Part shown: positions 27,099 through 35,906 of the stretch, piece by piece
Layout: each line of letters begins with the position of its first letter
Position numbering within the stretch: position 1 is the first letter of the stretch
DNA from: an uncultured Muribaculaceae bacterium
GTDB taxonomy: Bacteria; Bacteroidota; Bacteroidia; Bacteroidales; Muribaculaceae
Assembly: GCA_944320595.1 (NCBI GenBank)
Contig: CALUIB010000001.1
Coordinates: forward strand, 159,248-223,247
Direction: 5' to 3'
Length of the DNA stretch: 64,000 nucleotides
Translations under genes and position numbers: made by a program
The notes under the pieces: generated by a model
Seen by the model: the letters and a program-made list of their open reading frames with translations, nothing else
Told to the model about the DNA's origin: nothing
Databases searched by the model: none

Positions 27099-29774
27099 TT
27101 ATCGTCCGCTATGGGTTATCATGCCCTGGATTTTAGTGTTGAATTCTTGGTTCGACAGCAAATCGTCAAGGGTGATGTGCATGCGGTATCTCCAGTAATG
27201 GTGAGCATTTGACGGGTTGTTGATTTGCTCCTCTTGTGGATTTTCCCGGCGTATTTTCCCGTCGATAGCCAACCAGTCTTGCAGGGGCAGGATAGTGAGC
27301 ATGGCAGGAGAATTAAGGTGCATTGTCACTATTCGCTCACACACCCATGGTTCGGCATAATAAGGTGCATTACCCCACTCATGCAGCATATTGTTGAAGA
27401 AACGTTGCGTCTTTTCGTGGTTTTCTTCCCACCATGCCCTTATGCCTGGCATATCATGCGTGGAGGTGGTGCAGACGGCAGTATATGGATAGGTTAACGG
27501 ATTGCCGAATTCAGTTTTGGGGTCTTTGGGCATACGTTGTATTTCCAATGAAAGTATCTGCAACTGGTGCATCACTGCTGGCACGCAGTCGGGTATCATG
27601 CCGAGGTCTTCTCCGCATACGAGCATATCGGTTGCGTCGATGAGCGGCGGAAGCTTCCACATGGCTTTGCCATACCAGAAGTCGTTATGTCGGTGGTAGA
27701 AGAAGTCGTTATAAAGGCGATTAAAGCACCACCGCTCATAGTCGTTAAGCGACCTGTATATATATGTGAATTGGGCGGAGATGCGAGGGTGGTATTTGCC
27801 TTTTTGTTCGGCATCTTCGATAAAAAGAACTTCATCGATTAGTCCGAGCAGAGCATTTTTGAGTTTCTCGTTTTTCTCGTTTTGTTCTTGCGTACTGAAG
27901 TATTTTACCACTTTGGCCTGAGTGTCGTATTCTTCTTTTAAACCGTAACGGCCTGGATTACGCACATACAGGAAACGGTTCTTAGCTTCTTCGGTATATT
28001 CGCCGAAGAAATCGTTCAAGAAGTAATCCATTATGTATGGATTAGTTTGCAAATCCTTGTCGAGCCAAAAGTCGTATAGATTGCGCATTTCATCTTCACT
28101 GAACGGCAAAGCGGGGTAGAATGTCCCTAACAGGCCATGCACGGCATTCATCGGGATTTGCCAAATGCGGAAGAATCCAAGGATGTGGTCTATGCGGTAG
28201 GCATCGAAGTATTCCGACATTTTGCGGAAACGGTTTTTCCACCATGAGAAACCGTCTTTGTTCATTTCTTCCCAATTATAAGTAGGCAGACCCCAGTTTT
28301 GCCCGAGGACGGAAAAGTCATCGGGCGGAGCTCCAGCCTGGCAGTCAAGGTTGAACAGGCGAGGATTGGACCATGCATCCACGCTCTCACGGCTGATGCC
28401 TATTGGAATGTCGCCTTTAAGAACCACGCCGTTGGAATGTGCATAGTCGCGTACTTCCCTAAGTTGCTTGTCGAGGTGGTACTGCAAGAAATAAAAGAAA
28501 AGAACATCATGGATGTTTTCTTCGCAGAATTTGTTTATTGCGTTTTCGTCATATGACGAGTAGTATCCCCAGGTAGTGAAGTCGGCCGAGCCTTTAGTGT
28601 CTCGGAGTACGCAAAATGCCGAGTATGGTTTTAGCCAATATTCATTGTTGGCGACAAACTCCTTGAAACTGTCGGTTTCAAATGTTTCAGCCCCGAGCTG
28701 TTCATACAGGTCGCGCACATATTTCAGTTTCCATTCATTGGCCTGTTCATAATCGACTTCGGCAAGTGCGTTAAGTTCGGCTGCCTTTGCACGGTACCGC
28801 GCCAACCGATCCTTGTCGTTGAGTTCGCCTATTGCTTCTGGGCGGACATACATGGGGTGCAAGGCAAAAATCGAGTTTGAACTGTATGGATATGAATCGA
28901 CCCATGTGCGAGTCATGGTTGTGTCGTTGATTGGCAAAATTTGTATAAATTTTTGCCCAGTGCTTTTAGCCCAGTCAACCATTTTGAACAGGTCGTAAAA
29001 GTCTCCGACGCCAAAGTCTTCATTGGAACGTAGGGAAAATACGGGAATTGCCGTTCCGGCACCTTTCCAATTTGGTAACGGGTTGTTGAATTCGTGTAAT
29101 GTTATAAAAGTCAATCCTTTGCCGATTTTGTATGCGGCAGGGTCGAAATAACGGTTGTTGCAATTTTCCCAAGCTACGACTTCGTGTGAATCTTTTTTCA
29201 GTATAAGGAACTTGTATTCAAATGGAGCGTCTATGTCGCTCACGTTAATTCTGAAGAACCATTTCGGAAAACTGTAGTCATTAAGGATTAATGCCATTTG
29301 AGTATTCCATTCACCAAGAGCCTTGATGCTACCCGATATGGCAAGCACTTCGTCACGCTTGATTATAGGGGCTTTGATATTGAAAAGCACTTCTCCTTCG
29401 CCACCGGTTATAGGGTTTTTAGATGTTTCCCTTGAAAAAATGCCTTGGGTAAATGCCGACGAATAGAAAGATTTGTCGGCTGGTACGTCTTGCCAAATGT
29501 CGTGTATCTCGCAATTTAAATTGCTTGTCAAGAACAAGCGATGAGGTTTGCCAAATTCGCGTCTGACGTATTGGCTGAACTCGGACCTTACAACATAGCA
29601 ATAAGTGAATTCTTTCATTGAGTCGGGCAATGTCAACGTGTAAGACCACGTGCTTATTCCATCAAAATCCATTTTGATGGAGTTGCTCATTTCTCCTTCA
29701 ATGGAATTGCAGCTTACCAAATAGACCGATTCTCCCCAGTTGGTTCGATAATCGATATAAAATGTTAGCTTCAT
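27099..29774 (-). CDS. malQ: 4-alpha-glucanotransferase (GH77) with starch-binding modules
   Basis: Amylomaltase that moves alpha-1,4-glucan chains in maltodextrin and glycogen metabolism, cytoplasmic (no signal peptide). Two N-terminal CBM20-like modules (about residues 1-110 and 125-230; second has SGSIKALGEWN) precede the GH77 barrel. The barrel shows PINDTT, the nucleophile in YRIDHILGFFR, the acid/base in CGEDLGMIPDCV and STHDMPGIRAWW. Length 891 matches the Bacteroidetes form. An exported protein of unknown function lies 105 bp upstream. No TAnnTTTG promoter is seen in that gap, so co-transcription is possible. Confidence 0.94.
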   Translation of the reverse strand: MKLTFYIDYRTNWGESVYLVSCNSIEGEMSNSIKMDFDGISTWSYTLTLPDSMKEFTYCYVVRSEFSQYVRREFGKPHRLFLTSNLNCEIHDIWQDVPADKSFYSSAFTQGIFSRETSKNPITGGEGEVLFNIKAPIIKRDEVLAISGSIKALGEWNTQMALILNDYSFPKWFFRINVSDIDAPFEYKFLILKKDSHEVVAWENCNNRYFDPAAYKIGKGLTFITLHEFNNPLPNWKGAGTAIPVFSLRSNEDFGVGDFYDLFKMVDWAKSTGQKFIQILPINDTTMTRTWVDSYPYSSNSIFALHPMYVRPEAIGELNDKDRLARYRAKAAELNALAEVDYEQANEWKLKYVRDLYEQLGAETFETDSFKEFVANNEYWLKPYSAFCVLRDTKGSADFTTWGYYSSYDENAINKFCEENIHDVLFFYFLQYHLDKQLREVRDYAHSNGVVLKGDIPIGISRESVDAWSNPRLFNLDCQAGAPPDDFSVLGQNWGLPTYNWEEMNKDGFSWWKNRFRKMSEYFDAYRIDHILGFFRIWQIPMNAVHGLLGTFYPALPFSEDEMRNLYDFWLDKDLQTNPYIMDYFLNDFFGEYTEEAKNRFLYVRNPGRYGLKEEYDTQAKVVKYFSTQEQNEKNEKLKNALLGLIDEVLFIEDAEQKGKYHPRISAQFTYIYRSLNDYERWCFNRLYNDFFYHRHNDFWYGKAMWKLPPLIDATDMLVCGEDLGMIPDCVPAVMHQLQILSLEIQRMPKDPKTEFGNPLTYPYTAVCTTSTHDMPGIRAWWEENHEKTQRFFNNMLHEWGNAPYYAEPWVCERIVTMHLNSPAMLTILPLQDWLAIDGKIRRENPQEEQINNPSNAHHYWRYRMHITLDDLLSNQEFNTKIQGMITHSGR

Positions 29775-29879
29775 AAGTTAGTTTACTTTTTTAGATTAGG
29801 TTGAATTATGAGTATCAGAAATTTTCGATAAAAATACTAATTTTTTATGGTATTTGCCATCTTATGGCAGTTTAATTTT

Positions 29880-31004
29880 TTAATGTAGATTATCTTTTTT
29901 ATGATTGATTGATTTTGCAAAGCGAATCATGCTCTTTTGTGCAGGGAAATACAGTGACAGCAGTGTGTAATTCTCGATTATGGCATACACGTCTTTGTCA
30001 AAAGGCCGCATCATTGCATCGTACCACAGAAGACTGTAATTGTCGATGAACTGTGTGGGCGTGATACGGCCTTTGAGCATGCCACAACTCCATTCTGGTT
30101 GGTTTACTTGTGCGCCGTCAACATAAATAATGTCGTATCCGTTGCCGTTTTTCACGAGTGCCAATGTGTAACGTCCACCTGTTTTCAGCAATTCTTCATT
30201 CAGGCTTTTGTCGAAGAAAGTCCAAAAACCTTCAAGTGCATCATTTGATTTTTTAAAATACTCGTTAAGCGATTGCATGGTCCAGCCAGTTTCGAGTAGC
30301 TTGGCGGTTATTGGGCTGTGCTTGAACACGATGCGCTCAACGGCCAACTTTGCGGCCGGCCCCACAAGTAGTCCGTATTGGCTATTCGGGGAGTAGCATA
30401 TATCTTCAAATTCAGCTATATATCGCAGTTCCTTGTTGCCGATGGCAATTGATGTCTTGCTGCCGTCATATTCTACGTTTAATACATTGTAGCCGGTTAG
30501 CAGGTCTATTCCGTCATTGATGTCTATCGATTTTAAGACTGATATTGAGGAGTCTTGCACTTTTAAGATATTTATGGTCATCGACCGATTGCTGAAAATA
30601 TCGTCATGTGGGTATGGGTCGTGGCAACTTGTTATAGCAGCATAGAAGTTTTGCCGGTCGATATATCCCCACACTATGCCCCATGCCGTATTATCGAGTT
30701 TTTTTGTGGAATTGTCGCCAGTGTCGATGTATTTATGACTTTTTATACCATCGTTGTTAAGGTTGGCTGCGCGGACGTAAAATTTGAATTTTTTTATCCC
30801 AGTGGCAACAGTGTCGGCAATTATTATGTCATTGGAAAAATTGTTGCTTATAATTAGCTTGTTGTCGTCGATTTTTACATTGTTGTTATTTTCACTTGTA
30901 AATGGTGCGAAATTGTTTAGGTAAGTTGCATAATGGCTTTCGGCCCAAACGGCCAAAGCTATGGTTATCGACAATAATATTGTTGTTATGCGGTGGTATG
31001 TCAT
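29880..31004 (-). CDS. Exported protein of unknown function
   Basis: A 374-residue protein with a likely signal peptide (about residues 1-21, TTILLSITIALAVWA) and no other membrane segment. It is polar and beta-rich, with no lipobox or catalytic motif that I recognise. The middle (about 90-235), with AWGIVWGYIDRQNFYAAITS and later YGLLVGPAAKLAVERIVFKH, looks like a concanavalin/LamG-type sandwich by pattern only. The C-terminal half contains TGGRYTLALVKNGNGYDIIYVDG and a final helix. It may be part of one transcript with malQ. Confidence 0.65.
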   Translation of the reverse strand: MTYHRITTILLSITIALAVWAESHYATYLNNFAPFTSENNNNVKIDDNKLIISNNFSNDIIIADTVATGIKKFKFYVRAANLNNDGIKSHKYIDTGDNSTKKLDNTAWGIVWGYIDRQNFYAAITSCHDPYPHDDIFSNRSMTINILKVQDSSISVLKSIDINDGIDLLTGYNVLNVEYDGSKTSIAIGNKELRYIAEFEDICYSPNSQYGLLVGPAAKLAVERIVFKHSPITAKLLETGWTMQSLNEYFKKSNDALEGFWTFFDKSLNEELLKTGGRYTLALVKNGNGYDIIYVDGAQVNQPEWSCGMLKGRITPTQFIDNYSLLWYDAMMRPFDKDVYAIIENYTLLSLYFPAQKSMIRFAKSINHKKDNLH

Positions 31005-31032
31005 AATAGGACCTTATAGTTGTTGGCAAAGC

Positions 31033-31040
31033 AAATATAC
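31033..31040 (-). promoter_or_regulatory. -7 promoter element upstream of the exported protein gene
   Basis: Minus-strand TATATTTG, 28 bp before the ATG at 31004. No good -33 TTG is seen at 19-21 nt. Confidence 0.45.
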
Positions 31041-31160
31041 GTGAAAATTATGATATTTATACCTTGAAATATAGATAATTCGGGGAATAATGTATGTTTT
31101 TGAGTGGCAGGCATGGATGCCGTGGGACTTTGGCAAATGCATAAATTCATATGTATATGA

Positions 31161-31192
31161 TTTGCATTTGCGCCCGACTTGCATTAACTTTG
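31161..31192 (+). promoter_or_regulatory. Promoter of the LysE-CBM9 pair
   Basis: TTTG at 31161-31164, a 20-nt spacer and TAACTTTG at 31185-31192, 26 bp before the ATG. Confidence 0.75.
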
Positions 31193-31218
31193 TTTTCTGA
31201 ACGTATATCTGACATATA

Positions 31219-31860
31219 ATGGAGCTGGTCCTATACATAATATTGCGAGGATTTGCAATTGGCGTACTTGTTTCGGCACCGATGGGGCCGATAGGGGTGT
31301 TATGCATTCAGCGGACTATGAACAAGGGGCGCTGGGCTGGTTTTTATACCGGGCTTGGGGCGGCTATTTCTGATTTGATGTATTCATTGCTTGCAGGGCT
31401 TGGCCTGTCGATAGTTATAGATTTCATAGAGGCCAATCAAAACCCGCTGCAAATAGCAGGTAGCATAGTATTGCTTATATTTGCCCTTTACTTGCTTAGA
31501 CGTAATCCGGTAAGGACGCTCCGCAGGTTGAAGGACAAGAAGAAGAGTTATATGCAGGATTTGGTGACTGGTTTTTTGTTCACGGTTTCCAATCCATTGA
31601 TATTGTTTTTAATCATAGGCTTATATGCGAGATTTAATTTCATGCTGCCGGAATATGGGTTGTATCACTATTTGATAGGGTATGCCTTTATCTTTATTGG
31701 CGCAATTTCGTGGTGGTTTATGATAACTTTTTTTGTCAATGCTGTGAGGTCGCACTTTAATCTGCGCAGTATGTGGCTTGTCAATCGCATTATTGGGGCG
31801 ATAATCTTGGTGATGTCGCTCGTTGGACTTGTTACAGGAATATGTAATTATGTGTTATAA
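31219..31860 (+). CDS. LysE/RhtB family exporter
   Basis: Small inner-membrane exporter of amino acids or related solutes. The 213-residue protein has about six hydrophobic helices. The N-terminal GFAIGVLVSAPMGPIGVLCIQRTMNKGRWAG is the LysE signature with the Pro-Gly motif. GFLFTVSNPLILFLI in the second half is also typical. The substrate is unknown. It has its own consensus promoter and is followed after 20 bp by a CBM9-like gene. Confidence 0.9.
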   Translation: MELVLYIILRGFAIGVLVSAPMGPIGVLCIQRTMNKGRWAGFYTGLGAAISDLMYSLLAGLGLSIVIDFIEANQNPLQIAGSIVLLIFALYLLRRNPVRTLRRLKDKKKSYMQDLVTGFLFTVSNPLILFLIIGLYARFNFMLPEYGLYHYLIGYAFIFIGAISWWFMITFFVNAVRSHFNLRSMWLVNRIIGAIILVMSLVGLVTGICNYVL

Positions 31861-31880
31861 AAAATAATAGTTGATATAAT

Positions 31881-32540
31881 ATGGAAGGCATCAATAACGA
31901 AATAAATGTTAGGTATTTCCCTCAATTAAATGGAATTAACATAGAGGAAGTTGGAGATTTCCTTGAACTTGAAACCGAAAAATACTCAATAGCTTGCCGC
32001 AATTGGGCTAAGGAGTATCCGTATCACCCGGTAACGGTGTTTACTGTTGGACGGTCGGATAGTGCCATTTTTATTGATTATTTTGTAAGGGGGAATTATT
32101 TGCGTGCAGTCAACTATAAAAATAATTCACCTGTTTCAGAAGACAGTTGTGTGGAATTTTTTATGAAACTGCCCGAAAGCAATGAGTATTGGAATTTCGA
32201 GTTCAATTGCATATGCACTGTCAATGCGTCACACCGTGTCAAGCGAAGCGAACCAACGCGTCTCTCCGATGAGGAAATTGCTACTATAATGCGATATGCT
32301 TCGTGTGGAACCCGCCCGTTTGAGGAAATGGAAGGGGTGTTTGCGTGGAATTTGACTGTGGCCATACCATTTAAATTGGTGGGAATTGATGCCAGCAATT
32401 TGCCGAAGTATATATTGGGCAATTTTTATAAGTGCGGAGCCAAAATGAGTTTGCCTCATTATTTAAGTTGGGCTCCCATCGATACGCCTGCCCCTGATTT
32501 CCACAGGCCGGAATATTTCGGTAGGATAAATTTCATTTAG
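31881..32540 (+). CDS. CBM9-like carbohydrate-binding family protein
   Basis: A 219-residue cytoplasmic-looking protein of the carbohydrate-binding family 9-like group. The C-terminal SWAPIDTPAPDFHRPEYFGRINF is the family's characteristic end, and AWNLTVAIPFKLVG and ECFM-like SCVEFFMKLPE strands fit the beta-sandwich. It lacks a signal peptide, which is usual for this stand-alone group. Its ligand is unknown. It follows the LysE exporter by 20 bp, so the two are likely co-expressed. The next gene converges 3 bp from its stop. Confidence 0.8.
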   Translation: MEGINNEINVRYFPQLNGINIEEVGDFLELETEKYSIACRNWAKEYPYHPVTVFTVGRSDSAIFIDYFVRGNYLRAVNYKNNSPVSEDSCVEFFMKLPESNEYWNFEFNCICTVNASHRVKRSEPTRLSDEEIATIMRYASCGTRPFEEMEGVFAWNLTVAIPFKLVGIDASNLPKYILGNFYKCGAKMSLPHYLSWAPIDTPAPDFHRPEYFGRINFI

Positions 32541-32543
32541 CTG

Positions 32544-32915
32544 TTATTGCCTTTGGTAGGGCAATATTGGCTCTTGGCCTGCTGTGTCGATTACTTCTAC
32601 ATTGCAGGTTGAGTTAATGCCTTGGCATGAAACTGTGATGTCGGCATTTCCAGCTGCTTTGGTTACGATAATGCCCGAGTCGCTTACTTCAACTACGTCG
32701 GCGTTGGAAGTGTTCCACTGTACCTGTATCAGATTCGGGTCTTCAAAATTTCCGCCTTCATATACTATGGAGAATGTCATTTGTACAGTGTCATTGATTG
32801 TCGTGGTCATTTCGCTCGGGCAGATTTCCAAATATGTAACTTTAAAATCTTTGCTGCATGAAACAAGGATACAAAAAGACAAAAACATTACTATGGCTTT
32901 GAGTATATTTTTCAT
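32544..32915 (-). CDS. Small lipoprotein with Ig-like (BIG2-type) domain
   Basis: Predicted 123-residue lipoprotein. I choose the ATG at 32915 because it gives a good signal peptide ending in the lipobox CILVSC with Cys20; a longer frame upstream has no role. The mature part is one bacterial Ig-like domain: VQWNTSNADVVEVSDSGIIVTKAAGNADITVSCQG has the usual BIG2 pattern. It is probably surface-exposed. It stands alone and its function is unknown. Confidence 0.7.
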   Translation of the reverse strand: MKNILKAIVMFLSFCILVSCSKDFKVTYLEICPSEMTTTINDTVQMTFSIVYEGGNFEDPNLIQVQWNTSNADVVEVSDSGIIVTKAAGNADITVSCQGINSTCNVEVIDTAGQEPILPYQRQ

Positions 32916-33140
32916 TTGGGAATAGTTTTTTATTACTGCAAAAATACGAAATAATGACAAATCAATAAAAAACAAAGAGGAAATTTATTTACTATATGTA
33001 TAGTGCGATGTTAGATGCCGATGTTTTATGTAAAATGTAATTATTGGAAACATTTTTCTTATATCGAAAATATAATGGAGTAATAACCAGTAATTTATAT
33101 TTTTTATTGGAAAACTTTGCAAAAAAAAATTCTATCGTAG

Positions 33141-33170
33141 TTGTTGTCTTGCTATAATTATATATCTTTG
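33141..33170 (+). promoter_or_regulatory. Promoter of nrdJ
   Basis: TTG at 33141-33143, a 19-nt spacer and TATCTTTG at 33163-33170. The leader is about 32 nt, too short for a cobalamin riboswitch. Confidence 0.75.
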
Positions 33171-33207
33171 TGCAGCTAAATCAATATCACAAATCTCATA
33201 ATCTGAC

Positions 33208-35742
33208 ATGGATAAAAAAACTTATACCTACGAGGAAGCATTTGCTGCGACCAAGGAGTATTTTAATGGCGATGAACTTGCGGCACGGGTGTGGGCAAGT
33301 AAGTATGCTTTAAAGGATTCATACGGGAACATATATGAATTGACCCCGGATGATATGCATCATCGTTTGGCATCGGAACTCGCACGCATAGAAAATAATT
33401 ATCCGAATCCGTTGACCGAAGATGAAATATTCGGACTATTGAAGGGCTTTAGGTATATAGTTCCACAGGGCAGCCCTATGGCAGGCATAGGAAATGAGTA
33501 CCAATTGGGCTCTCTGTCAAATTGCTTTGTTGTAGGTCTCGACGGCTCTCCCGACTCTTATGGTGGGATTATAAAAATAGATGAGGAGCAGGTGCAACTT
33601 ATGAAACGCCGTGGCGGGGTGGGGCATGACCTGTCGCACATAAGGCCCAAAGGTTCACCCGTTAAAAATTCAGCGTTGACTTCGACAGGGCTTGTGCCGT
33701 TTATGGAACGGTATTCCAATTCCACACGCGAAGTGGCTCAAGATGGCCGTCGTGGTGCATTGATGCTTACGGTTAGTATAAAGCATCCCGATTCGGAGGC
33801 ATTTATTGATGCAAAAATGACCGAAGGTCGTGTAACCGGGGCGAACGTATCAGTGCGCATTGATGATGAATTTATGCAGGCAGCCATCAATGGAGAAAAG
33901 TACATCCAGAAGTATCCTATTGATGCCGAAGAACCGAAATATAAAAAAGAGATAGATGCGGCCACTTTGTGGCGCAAGATTGTGCATAATGCATGGAAAA
34001 GCGCCGAGCCAGGAGTTTTGTTTTGGGATACGATAGAGCGGGAGTCGATACCTGATTGCTATGCCGACCTTGGGTTCAAAACGATTTCTACAAATCCATG
34101 TGGGGAAATACCGTTGTGTCCGTATGACAGCTGCCGCCTAATCGCCATAAATCTGTATTCATACGTTAAAAATCCATTTACAAGTGAAGCTGAATTTGAT
34201 TATGAGCTGTTTAAGAAGCACGTAGCTTGTGCCCAACGGTTGATGGACGACATCATTGACCTTGAAATGGAGAAAATCGATAAAATCATAAAGAAAATCG
34301 AAAGCGACCCTGAAACAATGGAGGTCAAAGCGACGGAACTGCATTTGTGGGAGAAGATAAAGGAAAAGACATTGAAAGGACGGCGTACAGGAGTTGGAAC
34401 CACTGCCGAAGGGGATATGCTTGCAGCCATGGGATTTGTGTATGGCAGTGATGCGGCAACCGATTTCTCAGAAAATGTACATAAGACTCTTGCTATTGCG
34501 GCATACGGGTCGTCGGTGGTTATGGCAAAAGAAAGAGGTGCATTTGAGATATACGATTCGGAAAGGGAACGCAACAACCCATTCGTGAACAGACTGAAAG
34601 ATGCAGACCCTGGATTGTATAAGGAGATGGTAAAATATGGGCGCAGGAATATAGCGTGCCTTACCATAGCCCCAACAGGAACTACAAGCCTCATGACACA
34701 GACTACGTCGGGTATAGAGCCGGTGTTCTTGCCCGTATATAAACGCCGCCGCAAAGTCAATCCGAATGATCCTGATGCTCATGTTGACTATACCGACGAA
34801 ACTGGTGACAGTTTTGAAGAATACACCGTTTATCATCATAAGTTCATAACTTGGATGAAAACCGTAGGCATTGCAGCCAAGGATGATTATAGCCAAGCCG
34901 AACTTGATGATATTGTTTCAAGGTCGCCATACTATAAGGCAACGTCGAATGATATTGATTGGCTGGCAAAAGTGAGGATGCAGGGACGCATACAGAAATG
35001 GGTTGACCATTCAATAAGTGTAACCATTAATTTGCCAAGCGACGTATCGGAGGAGCTTGTCAATGAACTGTATGTCGAAGCATGGAAAGTGGGCTGCAAA
35101 GGATGCACGGTTTACCGTGACGGGTCGCGCTCGGGTGTGTTGCTTTCAACCAAGAAAGAAGAAAAGAAGGGGCATTATATGGCCGACGAGGAACATATTT
35201 TGAAACGCCCGATTGAACTTGAGGCCGACGTTGTGAGGTTCCAAAACAATAAAGAAAAGTGGATTGCGTTTATTGGTTTGATAAATGAACGCCCGTATGA
35301 AATATTCACTGGTTTGGCCGACGACGACGAAGGTATATTCTGTCCCAAGTCGGTAACAAAGGGTAAGATAATAAAGGCGGTTGACGAACACGGCAACAAG
35401 CGTTACGACTTCCAGTTTATCAATAAGCGTGGGTATAAGACCACGATTGAGGGATTGTCGGAGAAGTTTAATCCTGAATTCTGGAATTATGCCAAGCTGA
35501 TTTCAGGGGTGCTTCGCTATGGTATGCCTATCGACCAAGTATTAAAACTTATAGGAAGTCTTGAGCTTGATAACCAGTCGATTAATACGTGGAAAATGGG
35601 CGTGGAACGCGCTTTGAAGAAGTATTTGCCAAACGGCTTTAAAGCCAATGGCCAAAAATGTCCAAAGTGTGGACAAGAAACCCTTATTTATCAAGAAGGC
35701 TGCTTGATTTGCACTTCATGCGGTACTTCCAAGTGTGGTTGA
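33208..35742 (+). CDS. nrdJ: Adenosylcobalamin-dependent (class II) ribonucleoside-diphosphate reductase
   Basis: Makes deoxyribonucleotides using vitamin B12 and no oxygen. The 844-residue protein has an N-terminal helical region and the ten-stranded barrel. GSLSNCFVVG holds the first redox cysteine and NPCGEIPL the thiyl-radical site (Cys298). APTGTTSLMTQTTSGIEPVF and GCKGCTVYRDGSRSG follow. A C-terminal extension (about 660-844) contains a domain of unknown detail and a zinc-ribbon end (CPKCGQ...CTSCGTSKCG) that probably re-reduces the active site. No activase is needed in this class. It stands alone between its promoter and terminator. Confidence 0.95.
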   Translation: MDKKTYTYEEAFAATKEYFNGDELAARVWASKYALKDSYGNIYELTPDDMHHRLASELARIENNYPNPLTEDEIFGLLKGFRYIVPQGSPMAGIGNEYQLGSLSNCFVVGLDGSPDSYGGIIKIDEEQVQLMKRRGGVGHDLSHIRPKGSPVKNSALTSTGLVPFMERYSNSTREVAQDGRRGALMLTVSIKHPDSEAFIDAKMTEGRVTGANVSVRIDDEFMQAAINGEKYIQKYPIDAEEPKYKKEIDAATLWRKIVHNAWKSAEPGVLFWDTIERESIPDCYADLGFKTISTNPCGEIPLCPYDSCRLIAINLYSYVKNPFTSEAEFDYELFKKHVACAQRLMDDIIDLEMEKIDKIIKKIESDPETMEVKATELHLWEKIKEKTLKGRRTGVGTTAEGDMLAAMGFVYGSDAATDFSENVHKTLAIAAYGSSVVMAKERGAFEIYDSERERNNPFVNRLKDADPGLYKEMVKYGRRNIACLTIAPTGTTSLMTQTTSGIEPVFLPVYKRRRKVNPNDPDAHVDYTDETGDSFEEYTVYHHKFITWMKTVGIAAKDDYSQAELDDIVSRSPYYKATSNDIDWLAKVRMQGRIQKWVDHSISVTINLPSDVSEELVNELYVEAWKVGCKGCTVYRDGSRSGVLLSTKKEEKKGHYMADEEHILKRPIELEADVVRFQNNKEKWIAFIGLINERPYEIFTGLADDDEGIFCPKSVTKGKIIKAVDEHGNKRYDFQFINKRGYKTTIEGLSEKFNPEFWNYAKLISGVLRYGMPIDQVLKLIGSLELDNQSINTWKMGVERALKKYLPNGFKANGQKCPKCGQETLIYQEGCLICTSCGTSKCG

Positions 35743-35780
35743 TATTCATTGCCTTTGAGTAAATGTTGTCAATATGTATA

Positions 35781-35811
35781 AAATATCCGGTACTTGTGCC
35801 GGATATTTTTT
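35781..35811 (+). terminator. Terminator of nrdJ
   Basis: A perfect 10-bp stem (35781-35790 with 35799-35808), 8-nt loop, and T run to 35811. Confidence 0.88.
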
Positions 35812-35906
35812 GTTAAAAAATGCCGTATAAAGAATAAAATATCTGCCATAATTTAGTGCGTAGTGTGGAAAATTGTTAACTTAGCCATGAAAATCATATA
35901 TGCTCC

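Noticed and set aside
32976..33207. Possible cobalamin riboswitch before nrdJ
   Set aside because: No B12-box-like conserved sequence is visible, and the promoter leaves only about 32 nt of leader.
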